Source: JAVKEN01 sp040221415 (lineage in GTDB: Bacteria; Pseudomonadota; Alphaproteobacteria; Rickettsiales; JABSSG01). From it: a DNA stretch of 64,000 nt. A program made the position numbers and the translations under genes. Positions 17,562 to 26,640 of this stretch are shown here, piece after piece; positions within the stretch are counted from its first letter, which is position 1; each line of letters begins with the position of its first letter. The stretch spans positions 1 to 64,000 of the forward strand of contig JAVKEN010000001.1 of NCBI GenBank assembly GCA_040221415.1. The letters are read 5' to 3'. A model generated the notes under the pieces. That model saw only the letters and a program-made list of their open reading frames with translations, did not search any database and had not been told where the DNA came from.

Positions 17562-19445
17562 TCATGACATATTTAAAAAACTTCGTAACTTCTTAGACCT
17601 GCTAGGATGTTTTAATTTTCTTAGTGCTTTCGCTTCAATTTGCCTTATTCGTTCCCTAGTTACAGAAAATTGCTGTCCTACTTCTTCTAAAGTGTGGTCG
17701 GTATTCATTCCAATTCCGAATCTCATACGCAAAACCCTCTCTTCTCTAGGAGTAAGACCAGCCAATATGCGAGTTGTTGTCTCTCTTAAGTTTGATTGTA
17801 TCGCAGCATCAACCGGTAAAACTGCATTTTTATCCTCTATGAAATCTCCTAAAGAATTGCCATCTTCATCTCCCACCGGATTCTCAAGAGAGACTGGCTC
17901 TTTTGCTATTTTCATCACTTTTCTAACTTTGTCTACCGGCATAGATAGTCTTTCTGCTATTTCATTTGGTGTAGGTTCATAACCAAGTTCGTAGAGCATC
18001 TGTCTAGAAGTACGTATGATTTTATTTATAGTTTCAATCATATGCACTGGTATTCTAATAGTTCTAGCTTGGTCAGCAATCGATCTTGTAATAGCTTGTC
18101 TTATCCACCAAGTTGCATAAGTAGAAAATTTATATCCTCTTCTATACTCAAATTTATCTACAGCTTTCATGAGGCCAATGTTTCCTTCTTGAATCAAATC
18201 TAGAAATTGCAAGCCACGGTTTGCATATTTTTTTGCAATTGAAATAACAAGTCGAAGGTTAGCCTCGATCATTTCTTTCTTTGCTTTATTTGCATCTCTT
18301 TCACCTTTCTGAACAGCTTGCACTAAAGACTTAAACTCTTTTGTATCCACTTCTACTGCTTCTTGAATCTCCTCAAAAACCTCTTGCGTTTCTCTAATAA
18401 TATTCGAGTGTTCTTCTATGAATGACTGCCATTTAATGTTTTTTGATGAAGAAATTTCATCTAGCCAGTCATCTGAAATTCCATGTTTAGAAATAGACTT
18501 CAGAAACTCAACCCGCTTGACGCCGCATTTAACAGCTGCGTATAACAACCTAGACTCATGATTTACTATTTTTTTATTAAGACCATATATAATATCCACA
18601 AGAGCTTCTACAGTTCTGTCATTAAAATGCATTTCGCGAACAGACCGTATTACTTCTTCTTGACAGTCTGAGTATTTTTTACTGTTATATTTTCCCTTTT
18701 CTCGCATAGAAAGCATTTGACGAATAATTTTCACTAAATCTTCAAAATGATCTAATACTTCAGGCAATAAATTTTCTTCAAGACTAACTATTGAAATGCT
18801 TTCTTCCTCAGCTTCATCATCCTCGATGTTTTCTTCCTCAACTTCATCATCTGTAACGTCCTTGTCACTTTGAGTATTCACATCGGGATCTGGAAAACCA
18901 CCTCCAGAATATGCTTCTAGATCGATAATCTCTCTTAGTAAAATTTTTTCATTTACTAAATCCTCGTATACAAGCGTCAACTTCTTCATAAACCAAGGTA
19001 TTTTACACAGCGAATTCATCATTTCGCTTTTCCCGCTTTCTATGCGTTTTGCAATATCAACCTCTCCCTGACGAGATAGCAGGTTCACGCCCCCCATATC
19101 TTTCAAATACATTCTGACTGGATCATCCGTTGCATTTGCGATGCTTACATTACTATCTGCATCACTTTTATCAAGCTCTGAGTCCGAATCATCGTCATCC
19201 ACCGCGATAAAATCATCCGTTTCTTTCTCGCTATTTTCCTCTTCTATAACTGTAATACCTTTCTTTTTTAACTTGCTTGTTAAAGATTCAACAATTGAAG
19301 GTTCATGGAACTTTTTTGGCAAATATTTTTTTAACTCTTCTTCAGATAAAAACCCTTTTTTAGTAGCAAAATCCACTACTTTATTAATTAGATCAGCTAT
19401 AACCCGCTTCTCTTGGTCTGTATAGCTATCGCTTTTTTTTGTCAT
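17562..19445 (-). CDS. rpoD: Primary sigma factor RpoD (sigma-70)
   Basis: 627 residues, full-length housekeeping sigma. Region 1.1 (about 1-75) and an acidic linker rich in Asp/Glu (about 75-105 and 195-225) precede region 1.2 (DPVRMYLKDMGGVNLLSR). Region 2 has NLRLVISIAKKYANRGLQFL and YATWWIRQAITRSIADQ; region 3 IRIPVHMIETINK; region 4.2 HTLEEVGQQFSVTRERIRQI. A non-conserved region lies between 1.2 and 2. It starts within the dnaG stop (ATGA overlap), the usual dnaG-rpoD arrangement, and ends three bases from the tRNA-Arg. Confidence 0.97.
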   Translation of the reverse strand: MTKKSDSYTDQEKRVIADLINKVVDFATKKGFLSEEELKKYLPKKFHEPSIVESLTSKLKKKGITVIEEENSEKETDDFIAVDDDDSDSELDKSDADSNVSIANATDDPVRMYLKDMGGVNLLSRQGEVDIAKRIESGKSEMMNSLCKIPWFMKKLTLVYEDLVNEKILLREIIDLEAYSGGGFPDPDVNTQSDKDVTDDEVEEENIEDDEAEEESISIVSLEENLLPEVLDHFEDLVKIIRQMLSMREKGKYNSKKYSDCQEEVIRSVREMHFNDRTVEALVDIIYGLNKKIVNHESRLLYAAVKCGVKRVEFLKSISKHGISDDWLDEISSSKNIKWQSFIEEHSNIIRETQEVFEEIQEAVEVDTKEFKSLVQAVQKGERDANKAKKEMIEANLRLVISIAKKYANRGLQFLDLIQEGNIGLMKAVDKFEYRRGYKFSTYATWWIRQAITRSIADQARTIRIPVHMIETINKIIRTSRQMLYELGYEPTPNEIAERLSMPVDKVRKVMKIAKEPVSLENPVGDEDGNSLGDFIEDKNAVLPVDAAIQSNLRETTTRILAGLTPREERVLRMRFGIGMNTDHTLEEVGQQFSVTRERIRQIEAKALRKLKHPSRSKKLRSFLNMS

Positions 19446-21202
19446 AAAAACCTATCTTTTATTGTAAGATCTATTGATTTCTCTAATTCAGAGATTTCTT
19501 TCTTGAGCAAAAGAGCCTTCTGATAAGATGATTCGTCCATTTGCTGCAACAAATTATTACACTCTTCTTTTAGTCTCTCTATGCTAATTAATTTAGTGAT
19601 ATAAAACCACTCTTCAGTACATGTTATATAATGATTTATTTCCGTTTTATCAAGATGAAGAGCAAAATTGCTCATATTGATTTCCTTAATTGTTTTAAAA
19701 ATTAACTGTTTCAGCTTTTTTTGACAGCTCTCATCGCCAATCAATACAGTCAACTCATCAAAAAACTTTTTAACTCTCGTTTCTCTAAAATTATGATTAA
19801 TTATAAAATCCTGCGTCTTATTTTCTTCAACTAAATTAGGGTTCTGAAGTATTATTTTCATAAGTAATAACTCATATTTAGCAACCACACTCATTTTCTG
19901 GACTCTCAAATCAACAGAAGGCTCCAAACTATTGTTGAACTTTGATTGAATATATGACTTTGATTTAAAGTGATGCCATATGTTTTTTTTAAAAAAATCT
20001 AAATATGCTTTTGAAACTGATTTGTTTTTTATTTGATTCGCAAACTCTTGTGCTTTTTTTTCTAACAATAATTTATTCTCTGGGCTGTTTCCTTTATTCG
20101 GAGCAAAATATTCTTCCCACAGATATTCAGCCAATGAGGTTGCATCCTTTAAGTGTGACAGGAACTTCTCTTTGCCATGTTTTTTAATATAGTCGTCTGG
20201 GTCTAATTTACTAGGCAGACTAAAAAATTTAACTGTTTTTCCTGGTGACACCTCCTCCATTGACAATAAAGCCACCTTATTCATTGATCTCTTTCCCGCC
20301 TCATCTCCGTCCATGCAAAAGATAGGCTCCGGAGAAATTCGCCATATTTGCTTTAGATGATCAGATGTGACAGAGGTCCCAAGTGTGGCAACTACATTGC
20401 TCACTCCATTCATAAGGAGAGAGACTACATCCATGTACCCCTCAACTACAACAATATTCCCTGAAGAAAAAGACTTGATTAAATCAATCCCATATAATGA
20501 TTTTCTTTTATGAAAAAATTCTGTTTCGGGAGAATTGATATATTTAGGCTCTTGTCCATCTACACTTCTCCCCCCAAAAGCTTCAACTTTGCCCAAAATA
20601 TTTCTTATTGGAAAGATGATTCTTTTATTAAAAATAGAATATATTTTATTATTTCTTTCTTTAAAGATCCCACAAGATAAAATTGTTTCTTGAGTGTACT
20701 TCTGACTTAATTCATTAATTAAATTGTCATTATTATTTGCAAACCCTATTTGAAATGTTTTGACAATTTCATCACCCACCCCTCTAGAAAGTAAGTAACT
20801 CTTTGCATTTTGGCTATTCCCTAACTGAGTGTAATAATACTCTGCAATATCACTCAATATGCTATAATATTCTGACTCTTTTTTTGATTTTGCAACTTCC
20901 TCAGGCGTACTCTTTGGAATAGAAACACCAGCTAAATTTGCAATTTCTATTACTGCCTCATTAAAAGACACCTTGTTATATTTCATAACAAATGTGAAGA
21001 TGTCTCCATGCTCACCACAACCAAAACAGTGATAAAAATTTTTTAAATTATTTACCGAAAAAGAAGGAGTCTTCTCAGAATGAAAAGGGCAAAGACCTAT
21101 CATGTCTTTTCCTTTTTGTATCAACTTTATGTTACGGGAGATAATCTCTGAAACAGAAACCCTATTCCTTAATTCATCTAAAAAATTTTTAGGGTAATTC
21201 AT
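19442..21202 (-). CDS. dnaG: DNA primase DnaG
   Basis: Synthesises RNA primers at the replication fork. 586 residues: N-terminal zinc finger (CPFH ... YHCFGCG), RNA-polymerase domain with AFGGRSVDGQEPKYINSPET, TOPRIM core with VVEGYMDVVSL (acidic catalytic Glu) and CMDGDEAGKRS (DxD-like metal site), then a C-terminal helicase-binding region that is poorly conserved, as is usual. It lies upstream of rpoD in a macromolecular-synthesis operon, overlapping it by four bases. Confidence 0.95.
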   Translation of the reverse strand: MNYPKNFLDELRNRVSVSEIISRNIKLIQKGKDMIGLCPFHSEKTPSFSVNNLKNFYHCFGCGEHGDIFTFVMKYNKVSFNEAVIEIANLAGVSIPKSTPEEVAKSKKESEYYSILSDIAEYYYTQLGNSQNAKSYLLSRGVGDEIVKTFQIGFANNNDNLINELSQKYTQETILSCGIFKERNNKIYSIFNKRIIFPIRNILGKVEAFGGRSVDGQEPKYINSPETEFFHKRKSLYGIDLIKSFSSGNIVVVEGYMDVVSLLMNGVSNVVATLGTSVTSDHLKQIWRISPEPIFCMDGDEAGKRSMNKVALLSMEEVSPGKTVKFFSLPSKLDPDDYIKKHGKEKFLSHLKDATSLAEYLWEEYFAPNKGNSPENKLLLEKKAQEFANQIKNKSVSKAYLDFFKKNIWHHFKSKSYIQSKFNNSLEPSVDLRVQKMSVVAKYELLLMKIILQNPNLVEENKTQDFIINHNFRETRVKKFFDELTVLIGDESCQKKLKQLIFKTIKEINMSNFALHLDKTEINHYITCTEEWFYITKLISIERLKEECNNLLQQMDESSYQKALLLKKEISELEKSIDLTIKDRFL

Positions 21203-21260
21203 TAAATATATTCAGATTAACTTTGCTAAAATAACAGAGTTTTGTTATAACAACTGTCAT

Positions 21261-21266
21261 TATAAT
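21261..21266 (+). promoter_or_regulatory. -10 element for greA
   Basis: A perfect TATAAT stands 38 bases before the greA ATG in the dnaG-greA divergent gap. No consensus -35 is seen at 16-18 bases upstream, so I record only the -10. Confidence 0.45.
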
Positions 21267-21304
21267 TTTTATGAAATAATAAATTTTTGGTATTGTACAC
21301 TAAA

Positions 21305-21778
21305 ATGCAAAAATTTCCAATAACTAGAGTAGGTTACAGTAAATTGCTTGAAGAGTTGAAACAACTCAAGACACAAGATAGGCCTAATATCATTAAAGCC
21401 ATTGCCGAAGCAAGAGAACAAGGCGATTTATCGGAAAACGCAGATTATCAGTCCGCTAAAGAGAAACAAAGCTTCATAGAAGGAAGAATAATTGACCTTG
21501 AAGACAAAATATCAAGATCTGAGATATTAGATACCTCGAAAGAAACTGATAAAAAAGTAAAATTTGGAGCTAAAGTAACGTTAATCAATTGCGACACAGA
21601 AACTCAATCAAAATATCAAATAGTTGGCGAGTATGAGTCTGACATTAATAAAGGCTTAATTGCCATCAATTCTCCTCTTGCAAAAGCCTTAATAGGAAAA
21701 GAACCTCAGAATTTTATAGAAGTAAACACTCCTACTGGCATCAAAGAATACGAACTAATAGACGTTGAATATTCATAA
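21305..21778 (+). CDS. greA: Transcription elongation factor GreA
   Basis: Binds the RNA polymerase secondary channel and promotes cleavage of backtracked RNA. 157 residues, the normal length. The N-terminal coiled coil carries the acidic tip (EAREQGDLSENADYQSAKE), and the C-terminal FKBP-like domain ends ...GIKEYELIDVEYS. I use the ATG at 21305 (MQKFPITRVGYSKL), since the family begins there; a TTG at 21287 would add six unrelated residues. tRNA-Arg(CCG) follows five bases after the stop. Confidence 0.96.
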   Translation: MQKFPITRVGYSKLLEELKQLKTQDRPNIIKAIAEAREQGDLSENADYQSAKEKQSFIEGRIIDLEDKISRSEILDTSKETDKKVKFGAKVTLINCDTETQSKYQIVGEYESDINKGLIAINSPLAKALIGKEPQNFIEVNTPTGIKEYELIDVEYS

Positions 21779-21783
21779 AATTA

Positions 21784-21860
21784 GCACTCGTAGCTCAGCT
21801 GGATAGAGCATTGCCCTCCGGAGGCAAAGGTCAGACGTTCGAATCGTCTCGAGTGCGCCA
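21784..21860 (+). tRNA. tRNA-Arg (anticodon CCG), CCA encoded
   Basis: Acceptor GCACTCG pairs with CGAGTGC, D arm GCTC/GAGC, anticodon stem TTGCC/GGCAA around CTCCGGA (anticodon CCG), T arm GACG/CGTC with TTCGAAT, discriminator G and encoded CCA. It reads the rare CGG codon. It is probably co-transcribed with greA and stops five bases before the end of asd on the other strand. Confidence 0.97.
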
Positions 21861-21865
21861 TATAA

Positions 21866-22852
21866 TCAAGAGAAATTCAAGCATTGAGATATCTGAACAG
21901 CATTATACGCAGCCCCTTTTCTCAAATTGTCAGCTACAACCCACATCTGCAAGGATTTAGGTGAACTTCTAGACTTCCTAACTCTACTGACAAAAACCGC
22001 GTTTCTTCCTTTAACTTCATGAGGAGTAAAATACACATCTTTAGAAAATATTACGCCTTCTGCTGACAATAATTTATTCTCAACATCACTAATATCTACA
22101 TCTTTATCGCACTCTAAGTATATTGATGCTGAGTGCCCAATAGTAACTGGCACTCTAACGCATGTGGCCTCAATTTGAATATCTGTTGAAATTATTTTAT
22201 TTAACTCAAAAGCGACTTTATCTTCTTCTCCCGTGACACCATCATCATAAAAAACATCAATTTGAGGTATGACATTATCAAAAATTTGTCTTGGTAAGAA
22301 GTTTCTTTCCATGTCCCTTGAAGTTGAGTAAGCTGCTATTTGATCTTTAAGCTCTTTTACAGCTTTATTTCCTGCTCCGGAAACAGATTGATATGTCGAA
22401 ATCACAGCCTTATTAACACCATATGATTTATGTATAATATTCATAGGGACTGCAACTTGAATTGCTGCACAGTTAGGGTTGGCAACAATATTTCTGGAAG
22501 AAAGTTGTATTTGATTTTTATTGATTTCAGGAACAACAAGGGGCACATCTTCTTCTCTCCTGAAACAAGGAGTGTTGTCTATGACATAGCAACTCTTCGA
22601 AGCTATGGGAACAAATTTCTTAGACACCTCAGACCCAGCTGAGAAAAAAGCTATATCAACTTTCTTAAAATCGAATTTTTGCAAAGATTCAACTAATATA
22701 GGCTTATTTCTGAACAAAACTTTTTTGCCTACCGAAGATTCGGACGCAAGAGCATGAACTTTGTTTACTTGAATTTTTAATTCATTTAGAACACGCAAAA
22801 TTTCCAGCCCAACCATTCCTGTAGCCCCAACTACCGCAACATTTAAAGACAT
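21866..22852 (-). CDS. asd: Aspartate-semialdehyde dehydrogenase
   Basis: Reduces aspartyl-4-phosphate to aspartate-semialdehyde with NADPH, the branch point to lysine/diaminopimelate, threonine and methionine; diaminopimelate is needed for the cell wall. 328 residues: N-terminal Rossmann motif VAVVGATGMVGLEILRVL, catalytic Cys128 in NPNCAAIQVAVP, SVSGAGNKAV, and the catalytic His region near RVPVTIGHS. A Shine-Dalgarno-like AAGGTG precedes the ATG and overlaps the folE stop, so the two are co-transcribed. Confidence 0.95.
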   Translation of the reverse strand: MSLNVAVVGATGMVGLEILRVLNELKIQVNKVHALASESSVGKKVLFRNKPILVESLQKFDFKKVDIAFFSAGSEVSKKFVPIASKSCYVIDNTPCFRREEDVPLVVPEINKNQIQLSSRNIVANPNCAAIQVAVPMNIIHKSYGVNKAVISTYQSVSGAGNKAVKELKDQIAAYSTSRDMERNFLPRQIFDNVIPQIDVFYDDGVTGEEDKVAFELNKIISTDIQIEATCVRVPVTIGHSASIYLECDKDVDISDVENKLLSAEGVIFSKDVYFTPHEVKGRNAVFVSRVRKSRSSPKSLQMWVVADNLRKGAAYNAVQISQCLNFS

Positions 22853-22860
22853 TTCACCTT

Positions 22861-23433
22861 CTATTTCTTGATTATAGAGCTTATAAATCTTTCTCTGAGT
22901 TTCTCATCTTGTGTAAACTTTCCAGTATAGTGGTAAGTATCCATTAAAACACTGTCCTTGTTTACTCCTCTAATCGTCATACACTGGTGATTAGCAGACG
23001 CATAAACTGCTACCCCACGAGGCTTTAAATGCTTTTGGATTGCATCACCAATCTGCGAAGTAAATCTTTCCTGTATTTGTAACCTATGTGAGAACGCATT
23101 TACAACTCTTGCAATTTTACTTATTCCTACAACCTTTTTATTAGGCAAGTAAGCTACGTCCACATAACCCATAATAGGCAAAATATGATGCTCACAAAAA
23201 GAAGTAAATCTTATGCCTTTTAAAATAATAAAGTCATTAAAACTTTTTACATCATCAAACGTTTTCCCCAAAATTGACTCTACATCATCGTTATGTCCTT
23301 TAAAGAACTCTTTATAACTCTCTATCACTCTGCGCGGAGTGTCGGCCAAACCGCTTCTATAAGGGTCATCACCAGCCCATTGAATAAGTGTTCTAACAGC
23401 CTTCTCAGCTTCTTCTTTAGTTGGTCTACTCAC
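22861..23433 (-). CDS. folE: GTP cyclohydrolase I FolE
   Basis: Converts GTP to dihydroneopterin triphosphate, the first step of folate synthesis. 190 residues with the zinc ligands in FCEHHILP (Cys and His) and NHQCMTIRGV, and the catalytic IARVVNAFSHRLQIQERFT region. The start is GTG (23433), which gives MSRPTKEEAEKAVRTLI, aligning with the family's N-terminal helix. It is upstream of asd with 8 bases between. With the damaged pabB it indicates that the organism has, or recently had, its own folate route. Confidence 0.95.
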   Translation of the reverse strand: MSRPTKEEAEKAVRTLIQWAGDDPYRSGLADTPRRVIESYKEFFKGHNDDVESILGKTFDDVKSFNDFIILKGIRFTSFCEHHILPIMGYVDVAYLPNKKVVGISKIARVVNAFSHRLQIQERFTSQIGDAIQKHLKPRGVAVYASANHQCMTIRGVNKDSVLMDTYHYTGKFTQDEKLRERFISSIIKK

Positions 23434-23499
23434 TTTATAAACTTTTTTTGATAACTATATATCACATAGTTGTTGTTTTGTAATGCTGTATATCTATTT

Positions 23500-24057
23500 T
23501 CATTCTACTGAAATAAATAAAAATTTAGATTTACCAAAAATTCTCTCCTTGGTAAGAATAAAACAGTCTGGAATGTTTATACGCTTAGAAGATTCCACTT
23601 CTAACAAAATTGTAGATTCTTTTTTTAGACAATTTTGTTCGATCAAATGCCTAAAAACATGATCTAGGAACAAAAAATTGTAAGGAGGATCAATAAAAAC
23701 AATGTCAAATACTTGTTCAAAATTATAAAAATTTTTGAGTTCTGCAATTTTGAGGGTTGATTTATCTAGAATCTCTAAATTCATTAAATTTTGTCTCAGC
23801 AAATGAATTACGTGCTTACTACTATCAATAAACGTAACATTTGCTGCCCCTTGAGATAACGATTCGATCCCAAGAATTCCTGAGCCGCAAAATAAGTCCA
23901 GTACATTTGCACCATTAATCAATGACTTTCTATTTTCTTGAAGATTGCTTAAAACATTAAATATCATTTCCCTGGCAATGCTTTTAGTAGGACGATACGG
24001 CATGTCCAAATTAGTGATGATTTTTTTTCCCTTCAATTCTCCGCCAATAATTCTCAT
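23500..24057 (-). CDS. rsmD: 16S rRNA (guanine(966)-N2)-methyltransferase RsmD
   Basis: 185 residues, the usual size. Begins MRIIGGELKGKKI, then RPTKSIAREMIFNVL, SAM-binding VLDLFCGSGILGIESLSQGA and the catalytic FIDPPYNF (DPPY) motif of N2-guanine methyltransferases. It modifies G966 near the decoding centre of the 30S subunit. It follows rluB by a single base and is the last gene of the run puuD-like, rluB, rsmD. Confidence 0.94.
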   Translation of the reverse strand: MRIIGGELKGKKIITNLDMPYRPTKSIAREMIFNVLSNLQENRKSLINGANVLDLFCGSGILGIESLSQGAANVTFIDSSKHVIHLLRQNLMNLEILDKSTLKIAELKNFYNFEQVFDIVFIDPPYNFLFLDHVFRHLIEQNCLKKESTILLEVESSKRINIPDCFILTKERIFGKSKFLFISVE

Positions 24058-24058
24058 T

Positions 24059-24748
24059 TTATGCTTTTATCTCCACAATCTCTCCTGGAGTTAAGTGTCC
24101 TAATTTATATTCACCAAATTCAGTTCTAATTAGTCTATTCACTTTTAAGCCTACTGAATCCAGTAAATTTCTTATTTCACGGTTTTTCCCTTCAAATAGA
24201 ACTACTTCTAACCAGGTGTTGTTTCTAATATCTGAAATAATTTTAATCTCACACTTTCTATATTTTACTCCGCCAACTATCTTGCCTTGGGTAAGAGCAA
24301 AAAGCTTATTTTTATCTAAAGAACCATATACGCGAACTTTATATTTTCTTTTGATTTGATTTTCTGGATCTTCGTATAATCTTTTAAACCTACTGCTCGT
24401 CGTTAGAATTAGCAAACCTTCGCTGTTAATATCCAGGCGACCGACGGTTTTAACATGTTCTACAGGTAGATTGACTAATTCGAAAATTGTTTTCTTTTCT
24501 CTTTGACTCTTATGAGAAGTAATAAAACCAACCGGTTTATAAAATAACCATATCTTATCCACTTGCTCACTATTAATGACTTTGTTGTCGAAAACAATCT
24601 CATCCTTAAGCGTCACCTTAACGCCCATGCCTTTGACTTTTAAACCATTTACTTTAATTCGACCTTCAACAATATATCTGTCTGCCTCTCTTCTTGAGCA
24701 TATCCCAAGCTCTGATAATCTTTTATTTAGCCTTATTTGTTGATGCAT
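24059..24748 (-). CDS. rluB: 23S rRNA pseudouridine synthase, RluB/RsuA family
   Basis: 229 residues. An N-terminal S4 RNA-binding domain (IRLNKRLSELGICSRREADR ... VNG) is followed by the RsuA/RluB/E/F catalytic domain with GRLDINSEGLLILT, which contains the catalytic Asp, and KNREIRNLLDSVGLKVNRL near the C-terminus. RluB-type enzymes modify U2605 of 23S rRNA; RluE/F or RsuA specificity cannot be excluded by eye. Start overlaps the stop of the upstream amidotransferase gene as TAATG. Confidence 0.88.
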   Translation of the reverse strand: MHQQIRLNKRLSELGICSRREADRYIVEGRIKVNGLKVKGMGVKVTLKDEIVFDNKVINSEQVDKIWLFYKPVGFITSHKSQREKKTIFELVNLPVEHVKTVGRLDINSEGLLILTTSSRFKRLYEDPENQIKRKYKVRVYGSLDKNKLFALTQGKIVGGVKYRKCEIKIISDIRNNTWLEVVLFEGKNREIRNLLDSVGLKVNRLIRTEFGEYKLGHLTPGEIVEIKA

Positions 24749-25473
24749 TATTTACATGCCGCAATAAAAGATCTGAAGAGTTTTTTATCCTCTAAGTTTT
24801 TTAGATACTCTGGATGCCATTCAACTCCCAAACAAAATCTTTTTTTTGTATGCTCTATGCCTTCAATTACTCCATCTTGAGATTTGGCGTTAACAATTAA
24901 ATTATCGCCAATATTTTTTACTGCCTGATGATGATGGCTATTAACTTTGTAGCTTAGTTTGCCAGTAGCTTTGAATAATAAAGAGTTTTTTTCAATTTTA
25001 ATCTCATGCCAATCAATATCAGGAGATTTACTGTGCTTATGAATTCCAGCACCTGGAATCTCACTTACGTCGTGATATAACGTCCCTCCTAAAACAACAT
25101 TTAGCAGCTGCTGACCTGCACATATTCCAAGCAGAGGCTTGTCTGCATCTAATACTTCTTTCATTAGACCTACTTCAAATATTGTGCGTGTATCATCTAA
25201 TAAAACATCAACGCCAGTAACTTTCTCACCATAAAACATGGGGTTCACATCAAAATCTCCACCGGGAAAAATAAATCCATCACATAAATCAACATAATCT
25301 TTAATGGCTTCTTTTTCATAAGACAAGAATATAGGCAGCCCTTCATTCTGTGATACAGCACTTCCATAATGAGTTCTTAGTGCATACCATGGAAAATCCG
25401 AATACCCACCGTCTTTGGTGTTTTTATTGTCATAGTCAAGCAAGATTCCGATTAAAGGCTTATTCATTGGCAT
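24748..25473 (-). CDS. Peptidase C26 / PuuD-like glutamine amidotransferase
   Basis: A 241-residue class I amidotransferase-fold hydrolase. The nucleophile elbow is GICAGQQLLNVVLGG (Cys) and the His/Glu dyad is in GVEWHPEYL; KVNSHHHQAVKN is typical of the gamma-glutamyl-GABA hydrolase subgroup. PuuD removes glutamate from gamma-glutamyl intermediates of putrescine breakdown, but no other puu genes are nearby, and similar stand-alone proteins in alphaproteobacteria have uncertain substrates. It could act on another gamma-glutamyl compound. It begins the rluB-rsmD run. Confidence 0.8.
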   Translation of the reverse strand: MPMNKPLIGILLDYDNKNTKDGGYSDFPWYALRTHYGSAVSQNEGLPIFLSYEKEAIKDYVDLCDGFIFPGGDFDVNPMFYGEKVTGVDVLLDDTRTIFEVGLMKEVLDADKPLLGICAGQQLLNVVLGGTLYHDVSEIPGAGIHKHSKSPDIDWHEIKIEKNSLLFKATGKLSYKVNSHHHQAVKNIGDNLIVNAKSQDGVIEGIEHTKKRFCLGVEWHPEYLKNLEDKKLFRSFIAACK

Positions 25474-25530
25474 CGATTTATTTTTAGATTATTATTAGAA
25501 TATAACAACTTCAATTTTGAATCAATTAGT

Positions 25531-26640
25531 ATGAGAAAAAGAAAATCACACTATTCAATAACTTTTGATTACTCCATGAACTTAAATAACCCATATTGCG
25601 GTATATCAAAAGATGTAAACAGTATGATCTCAATGTTGAAAGATAGGTTCTTAATAAATAAGTACAACTTAAGTACCACCTTTAAAGCTGGTAACTTTCT
25701 ACCCAATGCAATAGATGCAAACAGTAATAGCTTAAACTATACCCTTAATAAAATATACTCACTCCTAGGATTTAAACTTCACCTCAATCCACTTGATTCA
25801 AAATTATTTTTTTGCTTCTCTCCTAATAACTACTCACTACCCAACAAAGTAATAAAAATTATTCGTCTACACGATTTAATACCAATAACTCACCCAAATT
25901 TAACCCCATTCTTTAGCACATTGTTGTTAAAAAACAATTTAAGATATAATGCACGAGAAAAAAACACCTTATTTATTTGCAACTCAAATCAATCTAAAAA
26001 AGAGCTTTTATTTTACTACCCTAATTTGTCTGATAGAGTCTTTATTTTACCTTGCCACATAGAAATGCAGTCACCTAATATTTTATCACAAAATTATTCT
26101 CTGCTTATAGCAGCCCTAGAACCTAAAAAAAATATTTATAATTTTCTTTTAGGATGGAGAAACTATGTACTTAACAACAATTCAGCATATAGCTTATATA
26201 TCATTGGAAACAAAGGTTGGAAAAATAGTAAGGTGTCTCAACTAATCTCATCTCTCAAAAAGCTATTCCCAGAAAAAATAAAGACTTTAAATAAACTGTC
26301 AGACTCTGAAGTGAGTCATTACATATCAAACTGCAAATACCTAGTTTCTCCTTCAATTAGAGAAGGCTTTGGCCTTCCACAAGTGGAAGCTATTATGAAA
26401 AAGAAATCTATACTGACTTCTAATATAGGAATATTCCATGAAACTAATAAAAAATGTGCAACTACATTTAATCCGTTTTCTGTTAATGATATCTGTGAAA
26501 AAATTAAAATTATGGAAAGTAAAGAAAATTACAAAAAATCAAACAAAGATATACACACAGTCGCAAATAAAATTCGACAACACACTGCGATTACAACTAA
26601 AAAATTTTTAGAATGGATAGAGCAGCAATCATCTGGTTAA
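25531..26640 (+). CDS. Glycosyltransferase, family 4 (GT-B fold)
   Basis: 369 residues. The C-terminal half has the GT4 signature: AALEPKKNIYNFLLGWRNY, then PSIREGFGLPQVEAIMKK with the conserved EGFGLPxxEA motif. The N-terminal half (GISKDVNSM, RLHDLIP, FICNSNQSKKELL) fits the donor/acceptor domain of enzymes that act on envelope polysaccharides. It would transfer a sugar from a nucleotide donor in the cytoplasm; substrate unknown. Its 3' end overlaps the photolyase gene by 28 bases. Nearby phosphomannomutase and ManC make GDP-mannose a plausible donor, which is inference. Confidence 0.85.
   Translation: MRKRKSHYSITFDYSMNLNNPYCGISKDVNSMISMLKDRFLINKYNLSTTFKAGNFLPNAIDANSNSLNYTLNKIYSLLGFKLHLNPLDSKLFFCFSPNNYSLPNKVIKIIRLHDLIPITHPNLTPFFSTLLLKNNLRYNAREKNTLFICNSNQSKKELLFYYPNLSDRVFILPCHIEMQSPNILSQNYSLLIAALEPKKNIYNFLLGWRNYVLNNNSAYSLYIIGNKGWKNSKVSQLISSLKKLFPEKIKTLNKLSDSEVSHYISNCKYLVSPSIREGFGLPQVEAIMKKKSILTSNIGIFHETNKKCATTFNPFSVNDICEKIKIMESKENYKKSNKDIHTVANKIRQHTAITTKKFLEWIEQQSSG

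Noticed and set aside
21242..21253. 12-base palindrome TTGTTATAACAA between dnaG and greA, a possible operator
   Set aside because: Six-base AT-rich arms are expected many times by chance in 64 kb of AT-rich DNA, and it does not align with a clear promoter element.
24551..24565. TTATCCACT, one mismatch from a DnaA box
   Set aside because: It is a lone match inside rluB with no cluster of boxes or AT-rich unwinding region, so no origin is claimed.
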